Shown: positions 1 through 12,014 of the stretch, in pieces
Layout: every line of letters begins with the position of its first letter
How positions within the stretch are numbered: the first letter of the stretch is position 1
Source: Hydrangea macrophylla
Taxonomy: Eukaryota > Streptophyta > Magnoliopsida > Cornales > Hydrangeaceae
Direction: 5' to 3'
DNA length: 64,000 nucleotides
Assembly: GCA_033977485.1 (NCBI GenBank)
Contig: CM066983.1
Span: 113,746,605-113,810,604, forward strand
Made by a program: the position numbers and the translations under genes
The notes under the pieces: generated by a model
Seen by the model: only the letters and a program-made list of their open reading frames with translations
The model's database searches: none
Told to the model about the DNA's origin: nothing

Positions 1-677
1 CGCCCCATTGCCATCCCTAGTGATTCCCAACAAATGTGAATTAAAGGTGACCACCCCAACATCCTGCAGTATAAAAAAAACTAGTGACGCGTGTTAAGGA
101 GGCATAGCATAGCATTCAAGGGACCCCAACGCCACAGTTTGTTTTGCAGGACTAATTTAAGAACCAAAAAGTCTGGACTGACAATCATTTTGAATTTAAT
201 AGTTCGTTTTTTGGTAGGCCAAATAGTATTACAAGCTTAATTGTTAATATCAACTTAATAGTTCTCATATAAAGGACTATTTATCCAAGGGTGTGACATT
301 AAGTGTCCTCCATAACAGAGAATGAAAAGCATAATGCTTAACTACCTAGCAAATGAACTAAATCTAATTGACCAAACTGCTCTTTGTACTCTCATTCTCG
401 CTCCAAAAACATGTATAAATAGACCAAAATATTTTGCCTCGAAGGCGCTGTCCCGAACCCCACATAGAACTTATTTACTAGAGAACCCAACCTCCAATGA
501 TAGAATTACTCTTTTCCGGAGTAAAAGAGTTAAATGGTACAGTTGTAAAAGCAAAAGAAATTTCGGTAAAACGTAATTATCCACGAAATAGAAGGGCATT
601 TCAGTCCAAAAACTCCAAAAGGGTGAAAAGAAAGCGAAGGATAAGAAATAGGAAGAGAATGGGTTGTGGGGACTCAC
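1..677. other. no coding exon seen; probable second intron of the expansin gene
   Basis: This AT-rich stretch lies downstream (on the minus strand) of expansin exon 2. I searched it for the expected third exon, which would encode the carbohydrate-binding domain, and found no matching reading frame. It is either a long second intron reaching past the window edge or the break point of a truncated gene. No repeat family is recognised here. Confidence 0.4.
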
Positions 678-1377
678 CGGCGGAAAGCAACGGGGACAAT
701 TCCGGCGCGGTACTCAGCGATCTTGAGGAACATAGGCATGGCAAGGTCGAAGTGGGTTCGAGGTGGGTTGCACCACCCACCATTGTCGTTTGGGAGTGCG
801 TAGTTCGGTGGGCAGAAGTTGGTTGCCGTCACGAATATTGATGGGCTGCCGGAGTGACACCACCTTGGGTCGTCGGCGCACTTTATCTCAAAGCAGGCCC
901 CACAGCTCAGTCCATTGTTGAACAAGGCCGTGCTCAGTGCCGCCGTGTTCACTCCATACCCCTGGCTGTACAGATTCCCATATCCACATGCCCCACCTGC
1001 AAAACAAATATTTTTTTTTTTTTGCGTGTGTAAATGTGGATCACAAACACATCAATTATTTAGCTAGCAGATATTGTGAATGGTTGAGGTTGAATCAACA
1101 TGGGTTTGTGAGATTTTGGGGGGAAAATGCAGCCCATTTAGGAAAGAGATGTGAGATTTTGGCGGGAAACGTATCTCTCTCTGCGTATACATGTGTGTGT
1201 GTGAAAGTAATGTGTATAATTTTGGGAGATATGTTTACCCATAGTGCCAGAGGCGTCGCTGCCGCCGTAGAAGGTGGCGTGGGCGCTCTGCCACGACCCA
1301 CCGGAGTAAACGCCGGGGATCCGAGCGTGAGCAATTGTCACAAATGACAGAAGAGCAGCAATGCAGAACAACCTCAT
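678..1377 (-). CDS. alpha-expansin, exons 1 and 2 (3' part outside window or missing)
   Basis: Alpha-expansins are secreted cell-wall proteins that loosen cellulose-hemicellulose contacts at acid pH during growth. Exon 1 is 1239-1377 and exon 2 is 678-996. The intron 997-1238 has GT (1238-1237) and AG (998-997) ends and splits a Gly codon. The start is the ATG at 1377; the open frame upstream to 1398 begins at GTG. The 152 visible residues show a signal peptide (about 1-18), the family N-terminus [12 protein letters not shown], the GGACGYG block at residues 47-53, seven cysteines of the double-psi barrel domain (50, 78, 81, 86, 93, 108, 122) and the HFD motif at 128-130. Exon 2 ends after PVAFR at a strong donor GTGAGT (677-672), the usual place for intron 2 in this family. 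A full protein is about 250 residues, so the C-terminal domain is absent here. The family assignment is firm; whether the gene is intact cannot be seen. Confidence 0.93.
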
Positions 1378-1412
1378 CTTAGCCAATTTCACACTCACTC
1401 TAAACTGAGTTT

Positions 1413-1437
1413 GAGAGAGAGAGAGAGAGAGAGAGAG
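1413..1437. repeat. (GA)n microsatellite in the expansin 5' leader
   Basis: An uninterrupted GA run 36 bases upstream of the expansin ATG; on the coding strand it reads (CT)n. CT-rich leaders are common in plant genes, so it probably lies in the 5' UTR. Confidence 0.85.
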
Positions 1438-1697
1438 TGAGGGATTTGGGACGAATAGAAAGCAGGAGGAAGGTGGGGGGGTACTTATGGGGAGAGGGTA
1501 AGGAGAACAATCACATGGGGAGGGGCCTATGATTATTACTGTGCAATTAATGCCCTTTTTCCCTGCCCTTTCTCTTTCATCTATCTTCTTTTTTCAATTT
1601 TATACTACTCCTATATTTTTCTTTTGTTATAATCCATAACTCATCCTTACTTATTCAACAAAAAACCAAGAAAAATAAAATTGTCTGCATATATATA
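1438..1697 (-). promoter_or_regulatory. probable proximal promoter of the expansin gene
   Basis: This interval lies between the leader microsatellite and a MITE. On the minus strand it is C-rich with a weak TATA-like CATAAGTA near 1481-1488, about 105 bases upstream of the ATG. No strong motif was found; it is inferred mainly from position. Confidence 0.3.
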
Positions 1698-1969
1698 CTC
1701 CCTCCGTCCCATATTAAGAGTCTATTTTGGGAATTCCAACTTATTAAGGGGACAACCTTGATGTTGGTGAGATTTTCAACTTTTCAATATTGCCCTTTTT
1801 GAAATTCAAAATTATAGTGTCATATAAAAAAAAAGAGAGGGAAGAATTGGATATAATAAAGGGCAATTTTGGAAAGTGTGTATTAAAGTACTTTGACTTT
1901 TCAAAGAGGACTCTTAAAATGGGACATAAAAAAATGGCATCAAAGACTCTTAATATGGGACAGAGGGAG
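1698..1969. mobile_element. Stowaway-type MITE (Tc1/mariner)
   Basis: The ends are near-perfect inverted repeats starting CTCCCTCCGTCCCATATTAA on the left and its complement on the right, flanked by TA on both sides (1696-1697 and 1970-1971). CTCCCTCCGT termini with TA duplications are the Stowaway hallmark. The element is 272 bp and has no coding potential. Confidence 0.9.
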
Positions 1970-1971
1970 TA

Positions 1972-2508
1972 CTAGTTATAACCCGTGCCCTAAGGGCACG
2001 AAGTGAAAGGAAAAAAAAAAAAAAAAAAAAGCTTTTTCTAAGCTTTTGAAAAGAAACCGTAAAGGAAAGCAAAATTTTTATGATTATTTAGCTCATATTT
2101 GGAAAGCAGCATTACTCATTTCACTAATTAGCCCTATGAATTATATCAAACTGATAGAACTAATCAAATGACTTATAAAAGGGTGAAACTAATCAGACTA
2201 ATAGCACAATTTACAACCATAGTTATGGAAAAACCCATTTTCTAGATAGCCTATAGAATAGAACAAATACGCTTCTTGGATTTTAAAAAAGTGCAAGTGA
2301 GAATACATTTCATGAAATCCATTGTTAAAACCAACTTCCTAAACTTTAACTTTTTATGATTTTCCACTCATATTATATCAGTTTCATTAGTTCTACAAAA
2401 GTCATTTGATCGGAGTCACGGAAAGGAAAAAAGAAAAACCTATAATAAAAAAAAATTAAACTCTATCCTAAATAATCTAGCACAAATGTCTCTTCATAGT
2501 TAATGGTT

Positions 2509-2541
<33 letters not shown>

Positions 2542-2874
2542 GTGAGGGATATGTGAATTTTTTTTCCTGTGATATGAGTAATGCTAATGTGAGATGTGAG
2601 AGAAATAGAGATTTAATGTGATTTAATTATCAAATTACAATTAATTTGAAGGATTTAATTTCCCTACTTAAATTAATTTTATTTTGGCAACAATTTCCCC
2701 ACTTAAATTGATATCACTTCATATAGTATAAGGCAAGATATATATACATGCACATGCGTGATATATGTATGCACTTTTGATCCAACGGTTTAAAATATCC
2801 AACTCTGTCTCAATGATTAAGATTGAAAATTGCTAACTTGGGAGGGACCACACCGCTCTATCTTATTATATAGA
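1972..2874 (-). mobile_element. non-autonomous Helitron
   Basis: On the minus strand the element begins TCTATATAATAAGATAGAG right after an A (complement of 2875). It ends CTAG right before a T (complement of 1971), the A|TC...CTAG|T arrangement of Helitrons. Eight bases inside the 3' end is a perfect 7-bp hairpin (CGTGCCC/GGGCACG, 1984-2000). The 903-bp body is AT-rich, includes a GA microsatellite near 2511-2540 and encodes no Rep/helicase. It starts two bases from the Stowaway MITE. Confidence 0.85.
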
Positions 2875-3128
2875 TGTGTGTGTGGCTCACGCTTGATCAT
2901 CAGATTACTCTCAAGGACAGTACTGAACTTTAGCACATTGTACATGTAAATTGATTAATGAACTTGTTTAATGTTAAGAACACTATTGGAATTAGCCAAC
3001 TTTAAAATGTTTATTTGAAATGTCAATGATAATTTTGAAAAAAGAAAAGATTAATTTTTTGGGGCGTTTAGAGTTTTAATTGTTCTAAGTCACCCAATGA
3101 CTTTTAGGTGATATTTGTAGGTGTCTTT

Positions 3129-3548
3129 AGAGCATCTCCAACCACATTACATAATTTTTTTTTTAATTTTTAGCCAAAATAGCTAAAAATTTATTTTAGC
3201 TAATCAGTTTTAAGCCTCCAACTCCAATCATGTTCTCCATTATAGTTAAAAAGTTATTATATTAATTTGTAGGTGTCTTTAAAAAGTTATTATATTAATT
3301 TTTATGCAAAAGTTGAAAATTTTAATGTACTCTCTCCTTAAATGAATATGATATGTATTAATTTTTTTATTATTTTACTTATGGGTAATTACCCATATTC
3401 ACACTCTCTCTCCTCAAATGTGGAGAACTAAAAAGGGGTTCTTCAAAATGGAGAACCATTTGGGGAATCCATTAGAACTCAAAAAATGCACTTTGGTTCT
3501 CCAAAATAGCTAAAAATTGAATATGAGTAATGTGGTTGGAGTTGCTCT
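3129..3548. mobile_element. MITE with AGAGCATCTCCAACC inverted ends
   Basis: The left end AGAGCATCTCCAACCACATT matches the complement of the right end (AGAGCAACTCCAACCACATT) with one difference. The sides carry TTT (3126-3128, 3549-3551), suggesting a 3-bp target duplication as in PIF/Harbinger-type elements. About 420 bp, noncoding, with a short internal direct repeat around a TTATTATATTAATTT motif. Confidence 0.7.
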
Positions 3549-3876
3549 TTTCATGTTAAGGCCAAATAAGCATAATTTGATGCTGTGAAACTATGTTTTG
3601 TTACTGATCCTCCATATAATATTACTATATAGCTCACTGTGTAAAACGAAGGTTAATTTCTATTCTGCAATTGATCACGTCAGTTTAGATTTGCCAGAAG
3701 ATCGAAAAACCAAAAATGTTGTAGCACCCATCAATTTCTTTTGTTAATTTTGTCTGCTAAATTCTCAATTGTTACTTTAAGCAGTGAACAACATAAGATA
3801 AATAAAATTTTTATTTTTGAAAACGCAAAAAGAAGATATAGTTAGAGTTATTTTGCGGTTGAATTGATGCTCATAT
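3549..3876. other. intergenic, nothing recognised
   Basis: AT-rich sequence between a MITE and solo LTR A. No open reading frame, terminal repeat or RNA-gene motif was seen. Confidence 0.6.
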
Positions 3877-3957
3877 TGTTACATCCGTCCCGGGAAAAGT
3901 ACATTCAATTTCAAACGCATAATTGATTCTAGAATTGTTTATGTTGATTAATAATTG

Positions 3958-4142
3958 GAGAAGTGCTAGGCACACATCTCAAACCACACACTAAACCACA
4001 CCCTATGCTTTAAATGCATGTATTCTGTGCTGTTTGAATTTTTTACACTTTTCTGTACACCACTTACACAGCACAGAGTATATGCATTTAAAGCAATTGT
4101 GTGATTTAAGATGTGGTTTGGAGTGTGTGCCTACCATTTCTC
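3958..4142. mobile_element. MULE-type MITE inside solo LTR A
   Basis: A 185-bp element with imperfect inverted ends of about 30 bp (left GAGAAGTGCTAGGCACACAT, right end its near-complement). It is flanked by perfect 9-bp duplications TAATAATTG (3949-3957 and 4143-4151). A 9-bp duplication is typical of Mutator-like elements. A related copy lies at 57414-57580. Confidence 0.85.
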
Positions 4143-5721
4143 TAATAATTGAGGTGGTGTTGACGTGGGTCAACGGAATGTGTCAAGTGAGAACACGGCA
4201 ATCCAACAATTAATGAGGCATTCGTATGAATAAATGACATTTATATGCATTAAATGTTATTTAACTTTATGATATATGTGAATAGTAAATTTTTCTGTGT
4301 AGAGTAATGTCTGATAATATTGATCTTGATTTAGAATAATTTTGAATACTATAGTGAGAACGTGGGTGATACGTTGCATAAAAGACAGATTATATAAAGA
4401 TTCCACGAAAATAGTTTTCAGAACGTTATTACGGATCCAAACGGAACTTAGACGATTTTTTTTGTAAGTTATAGATTTTCCCTCATGAATCAATAACTTA
4501 GACATTAAAGACATTTTGGGAGATAATTAGAAGTTTTGAGAACTCGTGGGGAGGTAAATATAATTTTTGAGAGTTATGCTTATATAGAGAACTCAAGATA
4601 TTTTTCATAAATATTCAAAAAATAAATATCTTGGAGAGAGAAAAAAAAAAGAGATTTATTCCCACGAACTTCACGACGCTAATCGACGACCTTCCGATCA
4701 TCAGTTTTTCTCCAAATTTCATATTTGAACTCTTTGAGGTAAGATCTATTGATACCTCTTAGGCCATGTTTGGCAAACTTTTACAAAAATGTTAATTCTA
4801 GAATTTTAGGAAAAAATACATTTATACTTGTAGGAATCTTTCAAAATCTGAGATCCGACATTTAATTGGTTCCTTAGTACTTCCTTTAAAGTTAGAGAAA
4901 AATTGCACGAGATACGAAATTCTAACCTGTGTTATATAGGAAATATACATGCCTTGATTTTCGACGACGAAATTGTGATCCGGGCAAAAATTCATGTGTT
5001 AATAGTAGGCCCGTTAATTATGCATGCGCTTAAATGTGAAAAACATATCTAACTTTTATGTGAGCGTGTTAGGTGATTATGTGGGTCAAAGGGGGAACTT
5101 ATACAATTTCACGCCGGAGTAAGCTTATCGATGCTTGGAATTTAGTAGCTACAGCTATTGTGCATGGTTTAAGACTTGGACTTGCCAAGGGCACGTGGGA
5201 TGCGATGGTTGTAGGCTTGGACTAGCCATTAGCATTGTGGTTTAAGGCTTGGACTTACCACTATCGGATGAATGCGTGTTTTTATCATTAGAGGCTATTT
5301 TGATGTGAATTATAATATTAAAGCATGATTTATTATATATGCATATGTTAGAATTTGTGCACTCAGCATATAGCTGAATAGTAGAGCTTTACTCCATTGC
5401 AGGTGATAAAAAAAGAGGAAAGAATAAACCCAAAGAGTGAGGCCGATGGGACGACGGGATCGCTCTTGTATACATTTTTGCTTCCATTCCAAATGTTGTA
5501 ATAAAGATTTTAAGAAGTTGAAACTATGTGTTCAATTTAGAATCTTGGAATGTATTTGTAGTTATTGTAATCCGTAGTAAAACTCATGTTTTATATTTTG
5601 GCATGTTGTAATACAGTTAGAATTCCTTTGGGATGAGTTGATGTATGTTCTTTTATCCCTGTTTGAGTTTGGATAACCACAGATGAAAAATCTGCAGAAT
5701 GCTCAGCAAGCTGAGGGAAAA

Positions 5722-6062
5722 CAGTCGACTGGTTTAGGGACAGTCGACTGGAAGCCTGTTTTGAATCAGCTACTGTCCTAAAATATTGAAAAGTAGTTGA
5801 CTGGATTTCCGACACAGTCGACTGGACCATTGGGTTAGAAATATTATTTTTGTTCTATAAAAGAAACAGTCAACTAGCTGAAGACCACAGTCAACTGAAT
5901 CATGTTGTCAAAATGGGAGTTTATGAGGGGTTAGGATTCAGTCGACGGAAAAGTACCAGTTGACTGGAATTTGAGGTCACAATCGACTGGACTAACTGCT
6001 GATATTTTGAAGCCTCTATATCTTGCATTTCCAATCAACCGGACCTCTGATCAGTCAACTGG
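5722..6062. repeat. degenerate CAGTCGACTG palindrome array
   Basis: Eleven copies of a 10-bp palindrome at irregular spacing: three exact CAGTCGACTG and eight variants, mostly C-to-T or G-to-A changes (CAGTCAACTG, AGTTGACTG). The same array occurs at the equivalent place in solo LTR B and both LTRs of element 3. Confidence 0.9.
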
Positions 6063-6211
6063 ATTGCTGGTTTCAACTAGAGTGTTTCTTGGACTATTTT
6101 CAAATGCGCCAAACTTTTCCGCTACTATTTACTTTAATTGAATTGGATAAGATTTGGTAGCGTGCCACGTATCCTATTTTTGCCCGTAACGGGATGGGTC
6201 ATGACACATAT

Positions 6212-6508
6212 GTTTTTTTTTACTCTCTAACTCATGTCGTCATGTGGATAACGTACTATTTCTAACTCTAGAGTTGAAATAAGAAAGGCTTGCTTTCTTG
6301 AAAAATGACAATTTTACTATAGAATATCTTTCAAATAGATTTAAATGAACAGGATAATGTAAATTATTATGGGCGGAAATGTATTTCAAAACTATCTTTC
6401 CAAACATATTCTTTATTCATCTCAAAGACTTATTCCTACACAAAAGGTTATAAATTATGAAATTTTGAGTGAATCACAGTTTTTGAAAATGAGGGATCGA
6501 TATAAATG
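6212..6508. other. intergenic, nothing recognised
   Basis: AT-rich flank between solo LTR A and the interrupted retroposon. No gene or repeat termini were found. Confidence 0.55.
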
Positions 6509-6520
6509 GAAACTGGTGTG

Positions 6521-6645
6521 CTTTTTTTTTAGCAGGTGAATTTCATTCATTCACAACGGCAGATTCCTAAAAGGAGCCAATACATGGTAACAGAAGTAAG
6601 AAAATATAAAAATAACAACACAAACTTCGTGAGTTGCACTGCAAT
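6521..6645 (-). mobile_element. interrupted non-LTR retroposon, 3' fragment with poly-A tail
   Basis: On the minus strand this fragment ends with ...GAATGAAATTCACCTGC and an A-run (T-run 6522-6530 on plus). The matching far end is at 24382. The outer flanks are GAAACTGGTGTG (6509-6520) and GAAATTGGTGTG (24383-24394), a 12-bp target-site duplication with one mismatch. Together the fragments 6521-6645, 17149-17223, 21411-21468 and 24073-24382 make about 568 bp of LINE-like noncoding sequence, split by three LTR insertions. The poly-A and long duplication show target-primed retroposition; the family is unknown. Confidence 0.7.
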
Positions 6646-8476
6646 TGTCACACCCCAACCCGCCCCCGCGAGCTAGGACACGTGTAACAAGCTAATAAAC
6701 CAAACAATCATTTTTAACGTTCCAAAAATAACATTTTAAGGTGAAATACCAGGGGTAAAATATTCCTTATTTGAACAAAATAAAAAGAAATAAAATAAAG
6801 TTTTTACAACCATCGAATGGTACTTGGACAGAGTTCCCCCTATTACAGCACCATTTCCCCCTGTTAAACAAATATTTCAAATACCAAAATATCACCAAAA
6901 CACTTGGAAAATACTTTTAAAACTTCAATCCACAGTTCATATTACAAGGATTTAATAAAAACTAAAACACAAACTTATCTCCAAAATTTAAACACTAGGA
7001 ATATAACTACTCATTTAAACTTCTTTACATATGAACATATTAAACAAAAACTATTAATCTCGAGCTATTCAAGAACCCCCACAGTTCAGCGCTTCTCACT
7101 GTGATATTCGTCCGAATCTGCGTGGTCATTAGCCACAAAAATTGATTAAGCTTTCGCTTAGTGAGTACGTGGTGCTAATCATGCAATTGGAGTATTCAAT
7201 GAATCATAACACCAATTAAATATTCACAACAATATATAGTCGCAGGCGTGTCAAGTAATCAATCACCATCGTATTGGACCCCTGGTTCTGGGCCTTTCTC
7301 ACTTGTCGTCGCTTTTAAAGCGATATCACTCACTCTCATGTGACCGTAGTCAGTTCGTTGTGGTCGTCACCACCGTCCCCTTTTCTCTGAGGACTTCATC
7401 ATCATCCCCCTTTTCTCTGAGGAATGGGCGTCCCTTATATACGGGCTAAATAATGGTGATTATCAATTGACACCCTTTGACCCAAATAAGCACATAAGCA
7501 ACTCAACATGTCAACATGGCAATTTCAACATTTTAGACATGCTAAATAATAAATTATCACATGCTTTTCTACTTAATCATAAATTAAGCATTCTAAGCAT
7601 TTAATAACAATTAAAAGACATTAAACATCCAATTTTGGGATTAGGACACTCACCTCACGAATAAGTCTCAAATAAGCCTAGAAATCCCAAATTCCTTCGC
7701 AATACTAGCTTTAGATACTCCCAATGATATTCCTATATATATATTTCACATATATGTATCACCCCTTAAAATGTGTTGCAGAAAAATATTACCAAAATTG
7801 AAAAAGAAAGACATAAAAATAATCATCTCACCTTCACGAGTCCGAATATGGCTTCAGTTCGCAAAATAGAGGTCAGACGGCGAAGCTACAACGACGGAAC
7901 GACAACGTGAAGTTTTTTTTTTTTTTTTCCTTACCAACTCTCTGCGTCTGTGTCTGTATATCTATCTTAGTTCTCTTTTTTTTTTTCTGATTTAATGAGT
8001 CATAACCGACTCACTTATGAACATCTAATGTGATGTATTCAACTTAATCATATTTTCGTTTATAACCCCTAAACTTCTTAAGTTCTATTATAAAACCCTC
8101 CGAATATTATATTAACTATCCCAATATCTAAGTGGATCGATATCTATGTCACGTGTGGGCCCCAATTGTGGTCCCAAATATTATATGAAGGTACTAATTA
8201 ACCTACTAGTTATAAATCCAATTCCATTTTGCTCTTACTAGGGTACCCAAACTGGCACCATAAAATGCCACAACTAACAATATAATATTAAAACAATTTC
8301 ACAAATATTCATTTAATCATATAAATGCAACTAAATGTAATTCATCTAATCTGGACCTCCAGTGGGTCCCATTTCACATCTATCCAATTGTTACCCAAAT
8401 ATCACATGCAATTAATTATACTAATTAATGCATGAAAAATAAATATTACTTCCATTTTCTGGGTACGGGTATTACA
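6646..8476 (-). repeat. 3' LTR of element 1
   Basis: On the minus strand it runs TGTAATACCC...GGTGTGACA. It is 1831 bp and nearly identical to the right LTR. It lacks about 42 bp near its 5' end (around 8387) that the right LTR and the host element LTRs keep, so the deletion happened here. A conserved TATATAAG box lies at 7434-7441 on the minus strand. Confidence 0.93.
7434..7441 (-). promoter_or_regulatory. LTR TATA box, element 1 (second copy at 16050-16057)
   Basis: TATATAAG on the sense strand within a block (GTATATAAGGGACGCCCATT) that is conserved in all four LTRs of this family, including 28590-28597 and 54794-54801 in the host element. Conservation and its place mark it as the likely retrotransposon core promoter, giving a U3 of about 1.2 kb. 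Confidence 0.6.
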
Positions 8477-8495
8477 TCTCTCCCTCCCTTTTAGG
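8477..8495 (-). other. polypurine tract of element 1
   Basis: On the minus strand CCTAAAAGGGAGGGAGAGA directly precedes the 3' LTR start TGTAATACCC. Plus-strand DNA synthesis starts here during reverse transcription. Confidence 0.85.
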
Positions 8496-8521
8496 AAGTT
8501 TGTCCCCAAACTTTCCTTACC

Positions 8522-9979
8522 TCAAGTGTCAAATAGGTGAGGACATTTCTCTCGGATCTCGTCCTCACGTTCCCAAGTTGCCTCCTCTACTGAATGATTA
8601 CGCCATAACACCATAACTAGAGGAATGACTTTAGTTCTGAGCACCTGATCCTTCCTATCTAGGATTTGAACTGGATGTTCAACATAAGTCAAGTCTTCTC
8701 GAACCATCAACGATTCCGGAGTGATACGGTGACTCGAGTCTGATAGACAACGTCGTAACATAGAAACGTGAAACACATTATGAACATTTGCCAACTCTTG
8801 TGGCAATTTCAACCGATATGCAACTGGACCAACTCTATCTAATATCAGATAAGGCCCTACAAACCTCGGACTTAACTTGCCTCGCTTACCAAATCTTGTA
8901 ATACCTTTCGAAGGCGATACTTTCAAGTAAACATAATCACCTACCTCAAATTCCAACGGTCTTCTACCTGTATCCGCGTAGCTTTTGTAACGACTTTGTG
9001 CTATTTGTAGCCGTTGTTTAACTAACTTGATTTTGTCGGTAGTGATTTGCACAATTTCAGGACCTATAAGTTGTTTTTCTCCAACTTCTGTCCAACACAC
9101 CGGTGATCTACATTTTCGATCGTATAATGCCTCGTAAGGTGCCATCCCAATACTCATCTGGAAGCTATTATTATAAGAGAATTCCACTAACGGCACGTGG
9201 GTTTCCCAATCTGATTTAAAATCCATAACACAACCTCGAAGCATATCTTCCAGAATCTGAATAACTTGCTCGGATTGGCCGTCTGTCTGAGGATGAAATG
9301 TTGTGCTAAAATGCAAGGTCATCCCCATTGCCTTTTGCAAACCTTCCCAAAACCTAGACACAAATCGTGTGTCTCGATCTGACACAATTGATACCGGTGC
9401 CCCATGTAATCTAACAATTTCTCTGACATAAAGCTCTGCTAACTTTGTCGGATCACGAGTCTTAATTGGCAAGAAATGAGCTGATTTAGTCAACCGGTCA
9501 ACGATCACCCAAATACTATCATTAGACTTAGGAGACCGTGGCAAACCTGACACAAAGTCCATCGTAATATGCTCCCATTTCCATTCTGGTATCTCCAACG
9601 GTTGCAATTCACCAGCGGGTCGTTGATGTTCCAATTTTACTTGTTGACAAGTCGTACATTTGGCCACAAACTCGGTGACTTCCCGTTTCATACCACTCCA
9701 CCAATATACTTCCCGTAAATCTCTATACATCTTGGTACTCCCCGGATGTACAGAATACCTCATATTGTGAGTTTCTTCCATAATCTTGTCTTTCAACTCT
9801 TGGATATTAGGAACACACAGTCGATTAACATACCTCAATACATTATTCTGAAAACTGAATTCTGGCCGTCTACCCTCAGGTAATTCTTCAACTATTTTCT
9901 TGAAATTTGGGTCCAAAAGTTGGCTCACTTTGATTTCTTCAATTAAACTTGATTGTGCCATGATAGCCGCCATTAAACC
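8522..9979 (-). pseudogene. element 1 pol, C-terminal part: integrase and chromodomain-like tail
   Basis: An open segment of about 485 codons. Counting from 9991, it shows the HHCC zinc-binding site (His 75 and 82, Cys 112 and 115) and the catalytic triad Asp 145 ([10 protein letters not shown]), Asp 205 (SIVSDRDTRF) and Glu 241 (TDGQSEQ), an exact D,D-35-E spacing. The C-terminus ([16 protein letters not shown], then VEEATWERE) is the chromodomain-like tail of Tekay/Del chromoviruses, which helps target insertion to heterochromatin. The frame is intact up to the junction with solo LTR B at 9979/9980 and continues beyond 12014. It is listed as a pseudogene because the polyprotein is split and broken elsewhere. 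Confidence 0.9.
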
Positions 9980-12014
9980 TATAACACCCACATTTGTGTT
10001 ATGTCATTTGCATTACATTGTCATGCATGATAATGTGATGTGGCGTGTCTTATGACACATGTTTGAGTGAGTTTTGACTCACGAGTTGATTTGGGTGTCT
10101 GTATTAGAGAACCCTCTGAGACTGTGGTGATTTAGAATTTTGTTGTTGTGACATCTCTCCGAGTGTGAGACGGTCACTGTGGAACACTTAAATGTTTATC
10201 TGAAAATAAATGTTTACCTGTGTATTTCAATATCTGTATTATTTTCTGTTGTAGAATTTATTTCTGTTGTTAGATTTAGTATTCTGGTAAGGACGAATGA
10301 ACACGCTATTAATTTGGTAGGCTAATTAGCAACTTCGGAAACGTCATATAAAAATTCGCGTTTTAGCAACCAAACGAAACTTAGTCGAAAACTTTTATAA
10401 TTTTGAGGTTTCACTCGTAAAGCTATGAATAAGCTGTATAGGAAGTTTCAGAGACTGATTAGGAGTTTGGAAAACTCGTGGGGAGGTAAACGTAATTTCC
10501 CAAGAGTATTGCCTATATATATAGATAGAGATGAACTTAGATTTTTTATAAGTTAACCTAAAGTTCAAGAGGAGGCTAAAAAGGGGGCTAGAGAGGATTT
10601 TTGGAGTTTAGAGCTTTGCGACGCCAAACGACGACCTTCTGTCAGTTTGTTTTCTCCCAGATTTTGTATTCGAGCTCCTCGAGGTAATAGCTTCGTTTTG
10701 ATATATGTTAGGGCCTGTTTGGCTAAGTTTTCCGAAAAGTTATTTTCTAGAATTTTTCATAAAAGTTGATAAATGGAATTCTGATCCATAGGAATTGTAC
10801 TAGACGGACTTCTGCACGTTCTTTGTGCACGGGTTTTCTTCAGATTGAATTATAGGAGCGTTATTTGGAGGTGAGTGATTCAACTATGTTTTGAAATGAT
10901 TTCTTGGCATGTATTCATGTTATGTTTGAATAGCATGTATTAATTCCTAGAGATATATATTGTGTAGTTCATATTGGGCATTTATATGGATAAGTAGGCT
11001 CAATAGCACGGTGATATATTTTGATTACCGCGAGCATGGTGATATGTATTTGAGCATGTTAAGTTGCTTATTTGGGTCAGAAGGAGCACGTGGTCACCGT
11101 GCCATTTTGTGGAGCCGATATAGGCATTAAGGTCGCACGATTGTTTGTAGAATCGTGGGTCTTACCCTTTCGCGTGGACTTATTGGCGAGGAGTCGCGGA
11201 TTGGGAATATGGACGGGCACGTGAGTCTCCGGCGACTAGTATGAAATGTAGAGATGTGAATGCGGACATGTTTATCATTCATGTACATATGTTGATTTAT
11301 TCACTAAGCTTTAGCTTAAACAAATCGAAATATGTGTGGTTATTCAAATAACCATTTCAGGTGTAAATGCTGGCGAGGAATCGCAGAAGTGAGCACGTGG
11401 GTTGGGAGTTCTTTTAGAAGGCAACTTGAATGTAAATCTTGTAGTTTTGGGATCCTAGAAATGTTGTAATAAGAATTTCTATTGTTTTAACCCATGTTTA
11501 ATTTGGTATGATAGAATGAATCTTGAACGTTGTATTAGGCTATAACATGTTGTAATTATGTTTGGTAATGCTTTAATACAGCTAAAATTTCTTTGGACTG
11601 AGTTTGATTTGAGTGGTTGATCATTGGATGAAAGTTAGGAAGCTTTTTAAACTTGTTTTCTGCAGGTTGGGCTGCTGCCAGGGGAGCAGTCGACTGAGCA
11701 GTCGACTGAACCCCTGAGCCTGTTAAATACTGCTTCTTTTTTTTGCAAAAGCAGTCAACTGGACCCCTCAGCAGTCGACTGGACCCCTCAGCAGTCGACT
11801 GGACCTCCAATTACAGTCGACTGAAATTTGATATTAAAATCCCTGCCCGCCTCTGTCGACTGAGCAGTCGACTGAACCTCTGATTTTAAAATGTGTTTTG
11901 TTTTCCGCTGCGTGTGTTCTTCAAACCTAATTTTTGGGAACGTTAATGAATTGGTTTAGCCTCGGTGGCGTGCCACGGGCTCCGGTTCCGCTATTGTGGG
12001 ACCGGGCTGTGACA
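9980..12014 (+). mobile_element. solo LTR B inserted in element 1 pol
   Basis: A 2035-bp LTR of the element 3 family in plus orientation. It runs TATAACACCC...GGCTGTGACA with perfect target duplications AAACC (9975-9979 and 12015-12019). It ends in TA...CA rather than TG...CA. A TATATATA box is near 10514-10522 and an array of CAGTCGACTG palindromes at 11687-11876. One copy of the duplication plus the flanks restores an uninterrupted reading frame, so the insertion is simple and later than element 1. Confidence 0.92.
11687..11876. repeat. CAGTCGACTG palindrome array in solo LTR B
   Basis: Six exact copies of the palindrome and two single-base variants (CAGTCAACTG, CTGTCGACTG) within 190 bp. 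They lie about 1.2 kb downstream of the LTR TATA box, so in the expected R/U5 region. Confidence 0.92.

Larger units (their letters stand above)
3877..6206 (+). mobile_element. solo LTR A (old member of the CAGTCGACTG-array LTR family)
   Basis: It begins TGTTACATCC and ends CATGACA. It is flanked by identical 5-bp duplications CATAT (3872-3876 and 6207-6211), so it is a complete solo LTR left by recombination between two LTRs. It matches solo LTR B and the element 3 LTRs in scattered blocks, such as the stretch around GAGAACTCGTGGGGAGGTAA. A TATA-like motif TTATATAG lies near 4580. Many CpG sites in its palindrome array have changed to TpG or CpA, so it is the oldest copy. A MULE-type MITE is inserted near its 5' end. 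Confidence 0.85.

Noticed and set aside
322..841. Small frames downstream of expansin exon 2 (322-576, 497-841)
   Set aside because: They overlap the expansin gene or its intron in other frames and show no motif.
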